Source: Neisseria sp. Marseille-Q6792 | GTDB lineage: Bacteria > Pseudomonadota > Gammaproteobacteria > Burkholderiales > Neisseriaceae | Reading direction: 5' to 3' | Assembly (NCBI RefSeq): GCF_943181435.1 | Contig: NZ_OW969598.1 | Coordinates: 496,001 to 560,000 of the forward strand | Length of the DNA: 64,000 bases | Notes under the pieces: model-generated | Told to the model about the DNA's origin: nothing | Seen by the model: the letters and a program-made list of their open reading frames with translations, nothing else | The model's database searches: none | Translations under genes and position numbers: made by a program | In this document: positions 1 to 8,901 of the stretch, piece after piece | Position numbering within the stretch: position 1 is the stretch's first letter | Layout: each line of letters opens with the position of its first letter

Positions 1-2245
1 TCGGTTTGCTTTGCACAACCGCCTTTGCCGGCTTGGTATATTGGGATGATTTAATCTTCCTCCGCCTGCCCGCAACTCCTCCTGCAATCAAAATAAAATC
101 AATTTTACTGGTATTCAAATCAGCACGGGCAACTTTAACGGTAACCCTATCCCCCATGTTGAAACGGATTCCGCTGCGTTCGCCTTCTATCGCCATGATT
201 TCAGGTCGGAAGTTGAAATAGTCTTCGCCCAAATCGCTGATGTGTACCAAGCCGTCAATGTGGATGCCGTCCAAGGTAACGAAGAGGCCGAAGTTGGTCA
301 TGCCGGAGATTTTGCCTTCGAATATTTCGCCGACTTTATCGCGCATATAATAGGTTTTCAGCCAGTTTTCCACGTCGCGGCTGGCGTCGTCGGCACGGCG
401 CTCACAGAACGAGGTATGCACGCCCAAAGCCTGCCAGCTTTTGTTTGGCGTGTAGGTTTGCTGGTTCAACACGGCTTTAATGGCGCGGTGTACGGTCAGG
501 TCGGGATAGCGGCGGATGGGCGAGGTGAAGTGGGCGTATGCTTCGTAGGCAAGGCCGAAATGCCCTTCGCAATGCGGTTCGTACACCGCCTGCTGCATGG
601 AGCGCAACATCATGACTTGCAGCAATTCGGCATCGGGCCTGCCTTTGAACTGTTCGGCAAGTGCGGCATAGTCTTTCGGCGACGGGTTGTCGCCACCGCC
701 AAGTTGAAGCCCCAACAGACCGAGCTGCTCGCGCAGGGTGGCGAGTTTTTCGGGCGTGGGGCCCAAATGGTTGCGGAACAAAGCCGTATGCTTGTTTTTC
801 AACAGGAAATCCGCCGCGCAAACATTCGCCGCCAACATACATTCTTCAATCAGCTTGTGGGCTTCATTACGGACAACGGGGACGATTTTTTCAATTTTAC
901 CGTTGTCGTCGAAAAGCATTTGGGTTTCGATGCTATCAAACTCCACCGCGCCGCGTTCGAAGCGTTTTTTCTGAAGGATTTTGAAGAGTTTGTAGAGGGT
1001 GTCAATTTGGGCTTTGTGCGGATGGTCGAGGCTGTCTGAAATCCAATCCCAGACTTGATTGTAAGTCAGACGGGCATGAGAGCGCATCACGGCGGGGTAG
1101 AAGCGGTATTCTTTAATATTGCCCGCGTAAGTGATGACCATATCGCACACCATGCACAAACGCTCGACATCGGGATTGAGCGAGCAGATGCCGTTGGACA
1201 GGTTTTCCGGCAACATGGGAATCACGCGGCGCGGGAAGTAAACACTGGTGCTGCGTTCCTGCGCATCCGTATCGATAGCGTCATCGGGGCGGACATAATG
1301 GCTGACATCGGCAATCGCCACGACCAAACGGTAATTGCGTCCGATTTTCTCGGCAAACACGGCATCGTCAAAATCGCGCGCCGTTTCGCCGTCTATCGTT
1401 ACCAAAGGCAAATCGCGCAAATCGACGCGGCCTTTCAAATCACTTTTACGAACATGGTCGGGGATTTTTCTCGCAGCTTTGGCACACGCTTCGCTGAATT
1501 GGTGCGGTAAATGGTGTTTGCGCACGGCGATTTCGATTTCCATGCCGCTGTCGGCATAATCGCCCAATACTTCAATGATTTTCGCCACGGCTGGGCGGTT
1601 TTGCTCGGGATAAGTCTCGATTTCGCCGACGATGACCTGACCGGATTCGGGTTTGAAATGCGCGACACTGTCAGGTTCCAAGACAATGCTTTGGTTCAGG
1701 CGTTTGTCTTCCGCTTCCAAAATCGCCACGCCGCGATCCATATAGAAACGGCCGACCACTTTGCTTTGCGCGCGTTCTACAATATCCAAAACCGTACCTG
1801 CGCGGCGGCCTCTGCGGTCAACACCGGCAGGGCGGACGGTAACAATGTCGCCGTGCATGATGCCGCGCATTTGGCGTTCGTATAAAACGAAATCGCCGTC
1901 TTTGGTGGGCGTAAGCGGTACGGCGAAGCCGAAACCGTCTTTGTGCGCCTCGACACGGCATTTGACCAAATCTAATTTGTCCGCCGCACAGACCGCACCG
2001 CGACGGTTGATTAAAACCTGACCATCCCGCGCCATCGCTTTCAGACGGCGTTCGAAAAATTCGTACTCTTCTTCCTTAATCGACAATTCGCGTGCTAAAG
2101 CTTCAATCTTGGACGGTACGCCTTTACGTTCAAGCAGCTCGACAATCCATTCCCTACTTGGCAAGGGATGTTCATAACGCTGTTTCTCCCGACTCAAAAA
2201 CGGGTCTTTTTCCCGTAAATTTAAATAGTTAATATTTTTGTTCAT
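1..2245 (-). CDS. rnr: Ribonuclease R (3' end outside window)
   Basis: RNase R is a processive 3'-5' exoribonuclease of the RNB family that degrades structured RNA, rRNA fragments and mRNA in the cytoplasm and works with tmRNA in ribosome rescue. About 748 residues are present. They begin MNKNINYLNLREKDP, carry two cold-shock-type RNA-binding regions, then the RNB catalytic stretch with the acidic motif TIDGETARDFDDAVFA, an S1 domain (GLVHISDLGEDYF) and the start of a lysine-rich tail that leaves the window. A second in-frame ATG lies 15 bases upstream (2260), inside the divergent tRNA promoter, so I prefer 2245. The tmRNA gene at the other end of the window is a functional partner, but not a neighbour. 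Confidence 0.96.
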   Translation of the reverse strand, partial: MNKNINYLNLREKDPFLSREKQRYEHPLPSREWIVELLERKGVPSKIEALARELSIKEEEYEFFERRLKAMARDGQVLINRRGAVCAADKLDLVKCRVEAHKDGFGFAVPLTPTKDGDFVLYERQMRGIMHGDIVTVRPAGVDRRGRRAGTVLDIVERAQSKVVGRFYMDRGVAILEAEDKRLNQSIVLEPDSVAHFKPESGQVIVGEIETYPEQNRPAVAKIIEVLGDYADSGMEIEIAVRKHHLPHQFSEACAKAARKIPDHVRKSDLKGRVDLRDLPLVTIDGETARDFDDAVFAEKIGRNYRLVVAIADVSHYVRPDDAIDTDAQERSTSVYFPRRVIPMLPENLSNGICSLNPDVERLCMVCDMVITYAGNIKEYRFYPAVMRSHARLTYNQVWDWISDSLDHPHKAQIDTLYKLFKILQKKRFERGAVEFDSIETQMLFDDNGKIEKIVPVVRNEAHKLIEECMLAANVCAADFLLKNKHTALFRNHLGPTPEKLATLREQLGLLGLQLGGGDNPSPKDYAALAEQFKGRPDAELLQVMMLRSMQQAVYEPHCEGHFGLAYEAYAHFTSPIRRYPDLTVHRAIKAVLNQQTYTPNKSWQALGVHTSFCERRADDASRDVENWLKTYYMRDKVGEIFEGKISGMTNFGLFVTLDGIHIDGLVHISDLGEDYFNFRPEIMAIEGERSGIRFNMGDRVTVKVARADLNTSKIDFILIAGGVAGRRRKIKSSQYTKPAKAVVQSKP

Positions 2246-2253
2246 TTTGACCG

Positions 2254-2281
2254 TTGACATTCTTTTTATGACCTATATAAT
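2254..2281 (+). promoter_or_regulatory. Sigma-70 promoter of the tRNA operon
   Basis: A perfect -35 box TTGACA (2254-2259) and a perfect -10 box TATAAT (2276-2281) are separated by 16 bases, about 50 bases before the first tRNA-Leu. This is the best promoter match I found in the window. It sits against the 5' end of the divergent rnr gene, so the two transcripts start back to back. Confidence 0.85.
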
Positions 2282-2333
2282 AGCGACTTCTTTTCGGCAG
2301 GACACTGTACCGCAAAACAGTAAATAAAGCAAA

Positions 2334-2420
2334 GCCCAGGTGGCGGAATTGGTAGACGCGCTAGCTTCAGGTGCTAGTATCCTCACGGGTGTGGAAGTTC
2401 GAGTCTTCTCCTGGGCACCA
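2334..2420 (+). tRNA. tRNA-Leu (CAG), copy 1
   Basis: An 87-base class II tRNA with acceptor stem GCCCAGG/CCTGGGC, encoded CCA end, a long variable arm, and anticodon stem CTAGC/GCTAG around the loop TTCAGGT, giving anticodon CAG (reads CUG). It is first in a three-tRNA operon. Confidence 0.95.
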
Positions 2421-2452
2421 ATCATGCTTTGCTTTATTTAGATATTTATATT

Positions 2453-2539
2453 GCCCAGGTGGCGGAATTGGTAGACGCGCTAGCTTCAGGTGCTAGTATC
2501 CTCACGGGTGTGGAAGTTCGAGTCTTCTCCTGGGCACCA
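2453..2539 (+). tRNA. tRNA-Leu (CAG), copy 2
   Basis: The 87 bases appear identical to the tRNA-Leu at 2334, with only a 32-base AT-rich spacer between them. It has the same acceptor stem, anticodon CAG and encoded CCA. This is a tandem duplication that raises the dose of the CUG decoder. Confidence 0.95.
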
Positions 2540-2576
2540 ATAATAATTTATCCTGTTAAGGGTAAATTCCGCCATT

Positions 2577-2667
2577 AGAGAGGTGGATGAGTGGTTTAAG
2601 TCGCACGCCTGGAAAGCGTGTATACGTGAATAGCGTATCGAGGGTTCGAATCCCTTCCTCTCTGCCA
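2577..2667 (+). tRNA. tRNA-Ser (GGA)
   Basis: A 91-base class II tRNA with acceptor stem AGAGAGG/CCTCTCT, discriminator G and encoded CCA. The anticodon stem CACGC/GCGTG surrounds CTGGAAA, giving anticodon GGA (reads UCC/UCU). It is last in the tRNA operon and is followed by a strong terminator. Confidence 0.95.
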
Positions 2668-2705
2668 GTTATACTTTAAAAAGTTTTATAAACTCTTTAA
2701 ATAAG

Positions 2706-2740
2706 AAAAAAGCTCCATAAATATTTATGGGGCTTTTTTC
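2706..2740 (+). terminator. Rho-independent terminator of the tRNA operon
   Basis: An A-rich/T-rich hairpin (AAAAAGCTCCATAAA ... TTTATGGGGCTTTTTT) lies about 40 bases after the tRNA-Ser CCA end and finishes in a T run. Confidence 0.85.
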
Positions 2741-3017
2741 TATCCAGCCTTAAAAACACTTTTCAACGGATTTAAATCTTTTTTGTTTTTTGGTATTTTA
2801 TTTGATATCAGACAACTAGCGTATGAAATGTCGGCTATCATAAGTCAGGATTTTACCGTCAAGGCTGCTGCATTCGAACTAAACACCTCCTGTTTTCGCC
2901 TGCCTCTGCCATATAGCCAAACTGTTTCTCTGTACGTAAATACCATGTAACACATACAATTTCAGCACAAACATATCACTTCTTTTTTCATAATCCAGTA
3001 TAGATGTTCTAAAAACA
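2741..3017. other. Gene-free spacer
   Basis: About 280 bases between the tRNA terminator and the typA terminator. I see no coding region, RNA gene or Neisseria repeat in it on either strand. Confidence 0.5.
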
Positions 3018-3048
3018 AATGCCGTCTGAAACACTTTCAGACGGCATT
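3018..3048 (-). terminator. Inverted uptake-sequence pair, typA terminator
   Basis: Two inverted copies of ATGCCGTCTGAA separated by a few bases form a stem-loop 18 bases after the typA stop codon. Paired uptake sequences are the usual neisserial terminators. Confidence 0.8.
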
Positions 3049-3065
3049 AACTCATCATTTAAACA

Positions 3066-4877
3066 TCAATCCAGCTTTTTAAAATGACGGCGGCGTTCCA
3101 ATTCGCTCAAGTAACGCTTACGCAGACGGATGGATTGCGGCGTAATTTCTACCAGCTCATCATCGTCGATAAACTCAACCGCACCTTCCAGCGTCAGCTT
3201 GATCGGCGTGGTCAGGCGCACCGCTTCATCGGTGCCGCTGGCGCGGATATTGGTGAGTTTTTTACCTTTTAGCGGATTGACCACCAAATCGTTGTCGCGA
3301 CTGTGGATGCCGATAATCATACCTTCGTAGATTTTGTCGTTGGGCGATACAAACATACGGCCGCGGTCTTCCAGATTCCACAAGGCGTAAGCAACCGCCT
3401 CGCCCTGCTCTTGGGACACCAGCACGCCGTTGTGGCGGCCGGGCATATCGGGTTTGACGGGCGCGTAATCGTCGAACACGTGGCTCATCAGCCCGACACC
3501 GCGCGTCAGGGTCATAAATTCGCCTTGGAAACCGATTAAGCCGCGCGCTGGAATATGGTATTCGAGGCGGGTGCGGCCGTTGCCGTCACTTTCCATATTG
3601 GTCAATTCGCCACGGCGGCGGCCGAGTTCTTCCATTACCGCGCCTTGGTTGTCGTCGGGTACGTCCACGGTCAGGTTTTCATAAGGTTCGCATTTTTGAC
3701 CGTCGATGTCGCGGTACACGACGCGCGGTTTGCCGACGGCGAGTTCGTAGCCTTCGCGGCGCATATTTTCCAGCAAAATAGTCAGGTGCAGCTCGCCGCG
3801 TCCGGATACGCGGAACACGTCGGCATCGGCGGTATCTTCCACGCGCAGGGCGACATTGGTCAGCAGTTCTTTTTGCAGGCGGTCGCGGATTTGGCGGCTG
3901 GTTACGAATTTGCCTTCGGTACCCGCCAGCGGGCTGGTGTTGACCATAAAGTCCATCGTCAGCGTCGGTTCGTCCACGCTCAACATCGGCAGGCCTTTGG
4001 GGTTGTCTTTGTCGGTAATGGTTACGCCGATACCGATGTCTTCGATACCGGAAATAATCACGATGTCGCCGGCTTCGGCTTCTTCAAGCGGTACGCGTTC
4101 CAAGCCTTTGAAACCTAAAAGCTGGTTGATGCGGCCTTGGGCGATTTGCTGCTCGTGGTTCATGACGGCAACGGTTTGGCCGGGTTTGATGCGTCCGTTC
4201 AGGATGCGGCCGATGCCGAGGCGGCCGGTGTAGTTGTCGTAGTCGAGTTGGGAAATTTGCAGTTGCAGCGGCTCGTCCGCGCTGCCGCTCGGTGCAGGCG
4301 TGTATTTTAGGATGGTGTCGAACAGCGGGCGCATATCGCTGCTCTCGTCGGTTTCTTCCAGCTTGGCAAAGCCGCTCAACCCTGAAGCGTAAACAATCGG
4401 GAAGTCCAACTGCTCGTCGGTCGCACCCAAGTTGTCGAACAACTCGAAAGTTTGGTCGATAACCCAGCTCGGGCGGGCGGACGGCTTGTCGATTTTATTG
4501 ATGACGACAATCGGTTTCAGCCCCAAGGCCAAGGCTTTTTTGGTCACGAAACGGGTTTGCGGCATCGGGCCTTCCTGTGCGTCCACCAACAAGACGACGC
4601 AGTCCACCATCCCCAAAACGCGCTCCACTTCGCCGCCGAAGTCGGCGTGTCCCGGCGTGTCGACGATATTGATGTGGTAGCCCGCGTAATCGATGGCGGT
4701 GTTTTTGGCGAGGATGGTGATGCCGCGTTCTTTTTCAAGGTCGTTGCTGTCCATCACGCGCTCGTCAACCTGCTGGTTGGCGCGGAATGTGCCGGATTGG
4801 CGCAGCAGTTGGTCAACTAATGTGGTTTTGCCGTGGTCGACGTGGGCGATAATGGCGATGTTGCGGATTTGTTTCAT
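3066..4877 (-). CDS. typA: Ribosome-binding GTPase TypA/BipA
   Basis: TypA is a translational GTPase related to EF-G and LepA. It binds ribosomes and helps 50S assembly and stress adaptation in the cytoplasm. The 603-residue protein has the usual family length. G1 is AHVDHGKTT (residues 11-19), the effector region RGITI, G3 DTPGHADF and G4 [10 protein letters not shown]; the EF-G-like domains and the TypA-specific C-terminal domain follow. The start ATG at 4877 gives the family's typical N-terminus [17 protein letters not shown]. It is a single-gene unit with an uptake-sequence terminator. Confidence 0.97.
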   Translation of the reverse strand: MKQIRNIAIIAHVDHGKTTLVDQLLRQSGTFRANQQVDERVMDSNDLEKERGITILAKNTAIDYAGYHINIVDTPGHADFGGEVERVLGMVDCVVLLVDAQEGPMPQTRFVTKKALALGLKPIVVINKIDKPSARPSWVIDQTFELFDNLGATDEQLDFPIVYASGLSGFAKLEETDESSDMRPLFDTILKYTPAPSGSADEPLQLQISQLDYDNYTGRLGIGRILNGRIKPGQTVAVMNHEQQIAQGRINQLLGFKGLERVPLEEAEAGDIVIISGIEDIGIGVTITDKDNPKGLPMLSVDEPTLTMDFMVNTSPLAGTEGKFVTSRQIRDRLQKELLTNVALRVEDTADADVFRVSGRGELHLTILLENMRREGYELAVGKPRVVYRDIDGQKCEPYENLTVDVPDDNQGAVMEELGRRRGELTNMESDGNGRTRLEYHIPARGLIGFQGEFMTLTRGVGLMSHVFDDYAPVKPDMPGRHNGVLVSQEQGEAVAYALWNLEDRGRMFVSPNDKIYEGMIIGIHSRDNDLVVNPLKGKKLTNIRASGTDEAVRLTTPIKLTLEGAVEFIDDDELVEITPQSIRLRKRYLSELERRRHFKKLD

Positions 4878-4952
4878 AATTAATGTTTTTCAAAAACTGT
4901 AAGAGATAACTGCGCATTATACCACGCTTTACCGGACAGTATTTGGGAAATG

Positions 4953-4992
4953 AAGATGCCGTCTGAAGCCCTTGCCTTTCAGACGGCATCTT
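4953..4992. terminator. Inverted uptake-sequence pair upstream of typA
   Basis: An AAGATGCCGTCTGAA / TTCAGACGGCATCTT stem-loop. It lies downstream of nnrD (minus strand), beyond a CREE, and is probably the original nnrD terminator. Confidence 0.7.
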
Positions 4993-4998
4993 CTTACA

Positions 4999-5153
4999 TA
5001 TAGTGGATTAACAAAAACCAGTACGGCGTTGCCTCGCCTTAGCTCAAAGAGAACGATTCTCTAAGGTGCTCAAGCACCAAGTGAATCGGTTCCGTACTAC
5101 TTGTACTGTCTGCGGCTTCGTCGCCTTGTCCTGATTTTTGTTAATCCACTATA
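4999..5153. repeat. Correia repeat enclosed element (full, about 155 bp)
   Basis: Ends are inverted TATAGTGGATTAA repeats. The interior contains the characteristic sections with AGAACGATTCTCTAAGG and GCGGCTTCGTCGCC. It is inserted between nnrD and its terminator, with its right end 3 bases from the nnrD stop codon. CREEs are non-autonomous, MITE-like elements that can carry promoters, IHF sites and RNase III processing sites. Confidence 0.93.
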
Positions 5154-5156
5154 CTT

Positions 5157-6050
5157 TCAGTTATCCAGTTCAGTTATCCAGTTGCGCAACCACCTTGCCA
5201 CAGGGGCGATTTCGCCCGCCAACAGTCCTGCCGCAATGCCTGCCGATTCTTTTATGACATCCGCCGCCGCGCCGTGCAGCCACACGCCCGCGCAGGCGGC
5301 TTCAAAAACCGGCACGCCCTGTGCGAGCAGACTGCCGATGATGCCGCCCAATACGTCGCCACTGCCCGCCGTTGCCAATCCCGCGTTGCCGCTTTCGTTG
5401 ACATAGATTTCCGTATCGGGTGAGGCAACCAATGTTTTGTGTCCCTTTAAAACCACGGTTGCGCCGAAAATTTCCCCCATCTTCCTTACTGCCGCCGTCC
5501 GATCCTCTTGAACCTGTGCAACCGTCGTTCCAAGCAGGCGAGCCGCTTCGGCAGGGTGAGGCGTTAAAATCAGGTTTTTACACCCGCGCGCCATGCTTCG
5601 GATTTCAGCATTGACTGATAATATATTCAATGCATCCGCATCCAAAAGGACGGGCTTGTCCGTGTGTTCCGCCAAAATTCCGGCAAGCGTTCCGACCGCC
5701 GCCTTATCCGTACCCAATCCGCAACCGACAACCCAGGCGTTTATATCTTGACGCTTGGTCAAACCGTCTGCCGTGTCCAACATAATTTCGGGAAAACCGG
5801 CAATGACGGCGAAAGGCAGCGTTTCCTGATTGAAACCCGCCCACACTTTGCCGCAGCCGAGATACATTGCCGCCGATGCCGCCAATACGGGCGCGCCGCT
5901 CATCCCTGCCGATCCGCCGACTACGGCGAGCGTGCCGAAAGTCCCTTTGTGCGAATCTTCCGCACGGGCTTTGAAAACATGGGGAAAACGCAATGCCGTC
6001 TGAAGCATACGGCGGCGGCTTTCGCCTGAAATGCGGAAAACGGGAAACAT
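5157..6050 (-). CDS. nnrD: ADP-dependent NAD(P)H-hydrate dehydratase
   Basis: Repairs damaged, hydrated NAD(P)H in the cytoplasm, using ADP (YjeF C-terminal or carbohydrate-kinase-like domain). The 297-residue protein has the ribokinase-like glycine motif [16 protein letters not shown] near residue 40 and the catalytic anion hole [12 protein letters not shown] near residue 225. No YjeF N-terminal epimerase domain is fused, as in many betaproteobacteria. The start has the Shine-Dalgarno GGAGGG. The last codons lie in a 13-bp tandem duplication (AACTGGATAACTG twice) just before a CREE, so the C-terminus may have been remodelled by the insertion. Confidence 0.92.
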   Translation of the reverse strand: MFPVFRISGESRRRMLQTALRFPHVFKARAEDSHKGTFGTLAVVGGSAGMSGAPVLAASAAMYLGCGKVWAGFNQETLPFAVIAGFPEIMLDTADGLTKRQDINAWVVGCGLGTDKAAVGTLAGILAEHTDKPVLLDADALNILSVNAEIRSMARGCKNLILTPHPAEAARLLGTTVAQVQEDRTAAVRKMGEIFGATVVLKGHKTLVASPDTEIYVNESGNAGLATAGSGDVLGGIIGSLLAQGVPVFEAACAGVWLHGAAADVIKESAGIAAGLLAGEIAPVARWLRNWITELDN

Positions 6051-6111
6051 TATCCCTCCAATCGGTTAAAATAAGGCTTGAAGAAACTGATTTTACCGCC
6101 GGAAACCGATT

Positions 6112-6768
6112 ATGAAAAACAAAACCAAAGTCTGGGACTTCCCCACCCGTCTTTTCCACTGGCTGCTTGCCGCGTCCCTGCCCTTTATGTGGTATAGCGC
6201 GAAAGCCGGCGGCGATATGCTGCAATGGCACACGCGCGTCGGGCTGCTCGTCCTTTTCCTGCTCGTATTCCGCATCTGCTGGGGCATTTGGGGCAGCGAT
6301 ACCGCCCGTTTTTCCCATTTCGTCCAAGGCTGGGCAGGCATACGCGGCTATCTGAAAAACGGCATTCCCGAAAATATCCAGCCCGGACACAACCCCTTGG
6401 GCGCACTGATGGTCGTTGCGCTTTTGGCCGCCGTGTCCTTCCAAGTCGGCACCGGGCTTTTTGCCGCCGATGAAAACACCTTCAGCACCAACGGCTACCT
6501 CAACCATTTGGTTTCCGAACATACGGGCAGCCTTATGCGGAAAATCCACCTCAACTTTTTCAAGCTGCTCGCCGTTTTTTCCGCCATTCATATCGCCGCC
6601 GTCGCCGCATACCGCGTATTCAAAAAGAAAAACCTCGTTCTCCCGATGATAACCGGCTTCAAATACATCGAAGGCAAAACCTCAATCCGCTTTGCAGGCA
6701 AAGCCGCGCTTGCCGCCGCATTATCGGTTGCCGCGCTTGCCGCAGCCGCCATCCTGCTCCTGTCCTGA
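6112..6768 (+). CDS. Cytochrome b561-type membrane protein
   Basis: A 218-residue inner-membrane b-type cytochrome of the prokaryotic cytochrome b561 / Ni,Fe-hydrogenase b-subunit family, which passes electrons between quinones and a partner redox protein. It starts MKNKTKVWDFPTRLFHW; the DxPxRxFHW motif is typical and its His is a haem ligand candidate. Other likely ligands are His in LQWHTRVG, SEHTG and FSAIHIAAV. About five hydrophobic segments can be seen, including an alanine-rich C-terminal helix. It is divergent from nnrD with a 61-base spacer. The physiological partner is not evident from the window. Confidence 0.85.
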   Translation: MKNKTKVWDFPTRLFHWLLAASLPFMWYSAKAGGDMLQWHTRVGLLVLFLLVFRICWGIWGSDTARFSHFVQGWAGIRGYLKNGIPENIQPGHNPLGALMVVALLAAVSFQVGTGLFAADENTFSTNGYLNHLVSEHTGSLMRKIHLNFFKLLAVFSAIHIAAVAAYRVFKKKNLVLPMITGFKYIEGKTSIRFAGKAALAAALSVAALAAAAILLLS

Positions 6769-6778
6769 ACCCGACATC

Positions 6779-6818
6779 AATGCCGTCTGAAGCCCTTTTC
6801 TGCCTTTCAGACGGCATT
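6779..6818 (+). terminator. Inverted uptake-sequence terminator after cytochrome b gene
   Basis: An AATGCCGTCTGAA / TTCAGACGGCATT stem-loop 11 bases after the stop codon of the cytochrome gene. Confidence 0.8.
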
Positions 6819-6940
6819 CCGAACATTGCCGCTTCAAAAATACCGTTGCACAGAATATCCCACCATTCCGCAACTTCCACACAATACCGATACTTGGTAT
6901 AAAATACTTTCTTTTTTCCAGCTCTCTAACACAGTACAAA

Positions 6941-6975
6941 ATGCCGTCTGAAACCCTTCGCTTTTCAGACGGCAT
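6941..6975 (+). promoter_or_regulatory. Uptake-sequence hairpin in the ilvD leader
   Basis: An inverted uptake-sequence pair lies just before the ilvD Shine-Dalgarno (AAGGA at 6982-6986). The upstream gene already has its own terminator, and a TATAAA box lies near 6899, so this hairpin probably sits inside the ilvD transcript leader. It could act as a partial terminator or affect translation; that is inference. Confidence 0.5.
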
Positions 6976-6994
6976 GAAAACAAGGAAACACACT

Positions 6995-8854
6995 ATGCCA
7001 GAATACCGCTCCAAAACCTCCACCCACGGCCGCAATATGGCAGGCGCACGCGCATTGTGGCGTGCGACCGGCGTAATGGAAACCGACTTCGGCAAACCGA
7101 TCATCGCCGTTGCCAACTCCTTCACCCAATTCGTGCCCGGCCATGTCCACCTGCACAACATGGGCCAACTGGTTGCCCGCGAAATCGAAAAAGCAGGCGC
7201 AATCGCCAAAGAATTCAACACCATCGCCATCGACGACGGCATCGCCATGGGACACAGTGGTATGCTCTACTCCCTGCCCAGCCGCGATTTGATTGCCGAC
7301 TCCATCGAATACATGGTCAATGCCCACTGCGCCGACGCGCTGGTGTGCATTTCCAACTGCGACAAAATCACCCCCGGAATGCTGATTGCCGCCATGCGCC
7401 TGAACATCCCGACCATCTTCGTTTCCGGCGGCCCGATGGAAGCAGGTAAAGTTATCGGCGTGGCCAACATCCAGCCCGAACGCCGCTTGGACTTGATTGA
7501 TGCCATGATTGAATCGGCGGACGACAATGTCAGCAACCAGCAAGTCGAAGAAGTCGAGCAAAACGCCTGCCCGACCTGCGGCTCCTGCTCCGGTATGTTT
7601 ACGGCAAACTCGATGAACTGCCTGACCGAAGCACTCGGCCTTTCCCTGCCGGGCAACGGTTCTTATCTGGCTACCCACGCAGGCCGTAAAGAATTGTTCC
7701 TCGAAGCAGGACGTATGATTGTCGAAATCACCAAACGCTATTACGAACAAAACGACGAAACCGTGCTGCCGCGCAGCATTGCCACCAAAAAAGCGTTTGA
7801 AAACGCCATGACCATGGACATTGCGATGGGCGGCAGTACCAATACCATTTTGCATTTACTCGCCGTCGCCAACGAAGCGGGCGTGGATTTCAAAATGGCA
7901 GACATCGACCGCTTAAGCCGCGTCGTGCCCTGCATCTGCAAAACCGCGCCCAACAACCACGACTACTACATGGAAGACGTACACCGCGCGGGTGGCATCT
8001 TCGCCATCCTGAAAGAATTGGACAAAGCGGGCAAACTGCACACCGACGTGTACACCATCCACGCGCCGACGCTGAAAGACGCGATTGAACAATGGGACGT
8101 AACCAACCCTGAAAACACCCGCGCCATCGAACGTTTCAAAGCCGCGCCCGGCGGCGTACGCACTACCCAAGCGTTCTCGCAAAACCGCATGTGGAAAACC
8201 CTCGACCTCGATCGCGAAAAAGGCTGTATCCGCGATGTCGAACATGCCTACTCGCAAGACGGCGGTTTGGCGGTCTTGTTCGGCAATATCGCAGAGCGCG
8301 GTTGTGTCGTGAAAACAGCAGGCGTGGACGAGAGCATCCTCAAATTTACCGGCCGCGCCCGCGTGTTTGAAAGCCAAGAAGACGCAGTAGAAGGCATTTT
8401 GGGCAACCAAATCGTAGCTGGCGATATCGTCATCATCCGCTACGAAGGCCCGAAAGGCGGCCCGGGCATGCAAGAAATGCTGTACCCGACTTCTTACCTG
8501 AAATCCAAAGGCTTGGGCAAAGCCTGCGCCCTCTTGACGGACGGACGCTTCTCCGGCGGCACATCAGGCCTCTCCATCGGCCACGCCTCGCCTGAAGCGG
8601 CAGAAGGCGGCGCAATCGGTTTGGTGCACGAAGGCGACACCATCGAAATCGACATTCCCAACCGCAGCATCCGCCTTGTCATTTCCGATGAAGAGCTTGC
8701 CGCACGCCGTGCCGAAATGGAAGCACGCGGCAGCAAAGCGTGGAAACCGGAAAACCGCGACCGCTACGTCTCCGCCGCATTAAGGGCTTACGGCGCGATG
8801 GCGACTTCCGCCGACAAAGGCGCGGTGCGCGACGTATCGCAAATCGAAAGATAA
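6995..8854 (+). CDS. ilvD: Dihydroxy-acid dehydratase
   Basis: Catalyses the third step common to valine and isoleucine synthesis: dehydration of 2,3-dihydroxy-isovalerate or -methylvalerate in the cytoplasm, using an Fe-S cluster. I start it at 6995 ([20 protein letters not shown], 619 residues) because AAGGA lies 8 bases upstream and the length fits the family. An in-frame ATG at 6941 is part of an uptake sequence. Cluster and catalytic motifs are visible: [31 protein letters not shown] and [10 protein letters not shown]. It stands alone here, away from other ilv genes. Confidence 0.97.
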   Translation: MPEYRSKTSTHGRNMAGARALWRATGVMETDFGKPIIAVANSFTQFVPGHVHLHNMGQLVAREIEKAGAIAKEFNTIAIDDGIAMGHSGMLYSLPSRDLIADSIEYMVNAHCADALVCISNCDKITPGMLIAAMRLNIPTIFVSGGPMEAGKVIGVANIQPERRLDLIDAMIESADDNVSNQQVEEVEQNACPTCGSCSGMFTANSMNCLTEALGLSLPGNGSYLATHAGRKELFLEAGRMIVEITKRYYEQNDETVLPRSIATKKAFENAMTMDIAMGGSTNTILHLLAVANEAGVDFKMADIDRLSRVVPCICKTAPNNHDYYMEDVHRAGGIFAILKELDKAGKLHTDVYTIHAPTLKDAIEQWDVTNPENTRAIERFKAAPGGVRTTQAFSQNRMWKTLDLDREKGCIRDVEHAYSQDGGLAVLFGNIAERGCVVKTAGVDESILKFTGRARVFESQEDAVEGILGNQIVAGDIVIIRYEGPKGGPGMQEMLYPTSYLKSKGLGKACALLTDGRFSGGTSGLSIGHASPEAAEGGAIGLVHEGDTIEIDIPNRSIRLVISDEELAARRAEMEARGSKAWKPENRDRYVSAALRAYGAMATSADKGAVRDVSQIER

Positions 8855-8873
8855 GCCCCAAAACGCGCGGCAA

Positions 8874-8885
8874 ATGCCGTCTGAA
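8874..8885 (+). other. Single DNA uptake sequence
   Basis: One unpaired ATGCCGTCTGAA between ilvD and the CapA-like gene. Confidence 0.9.
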
Positions 8886-8901
8886 CAGCAAAGGTCTGAT
8901 T

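Noticed and set aside
242..1885. Several plus-strand open frames of 120-265 codons opposite rnr
   Set aside because: They are antisense shadows of the RNase R gene; translations lack any family motif and have no start signals.
5704..6591. A 295-codon minus-strand frame overlapping nnrD and the cytochrome b gene
   Set aside because: It runs across two well-supported genes in another frame and reads as low-complexity nonsense.
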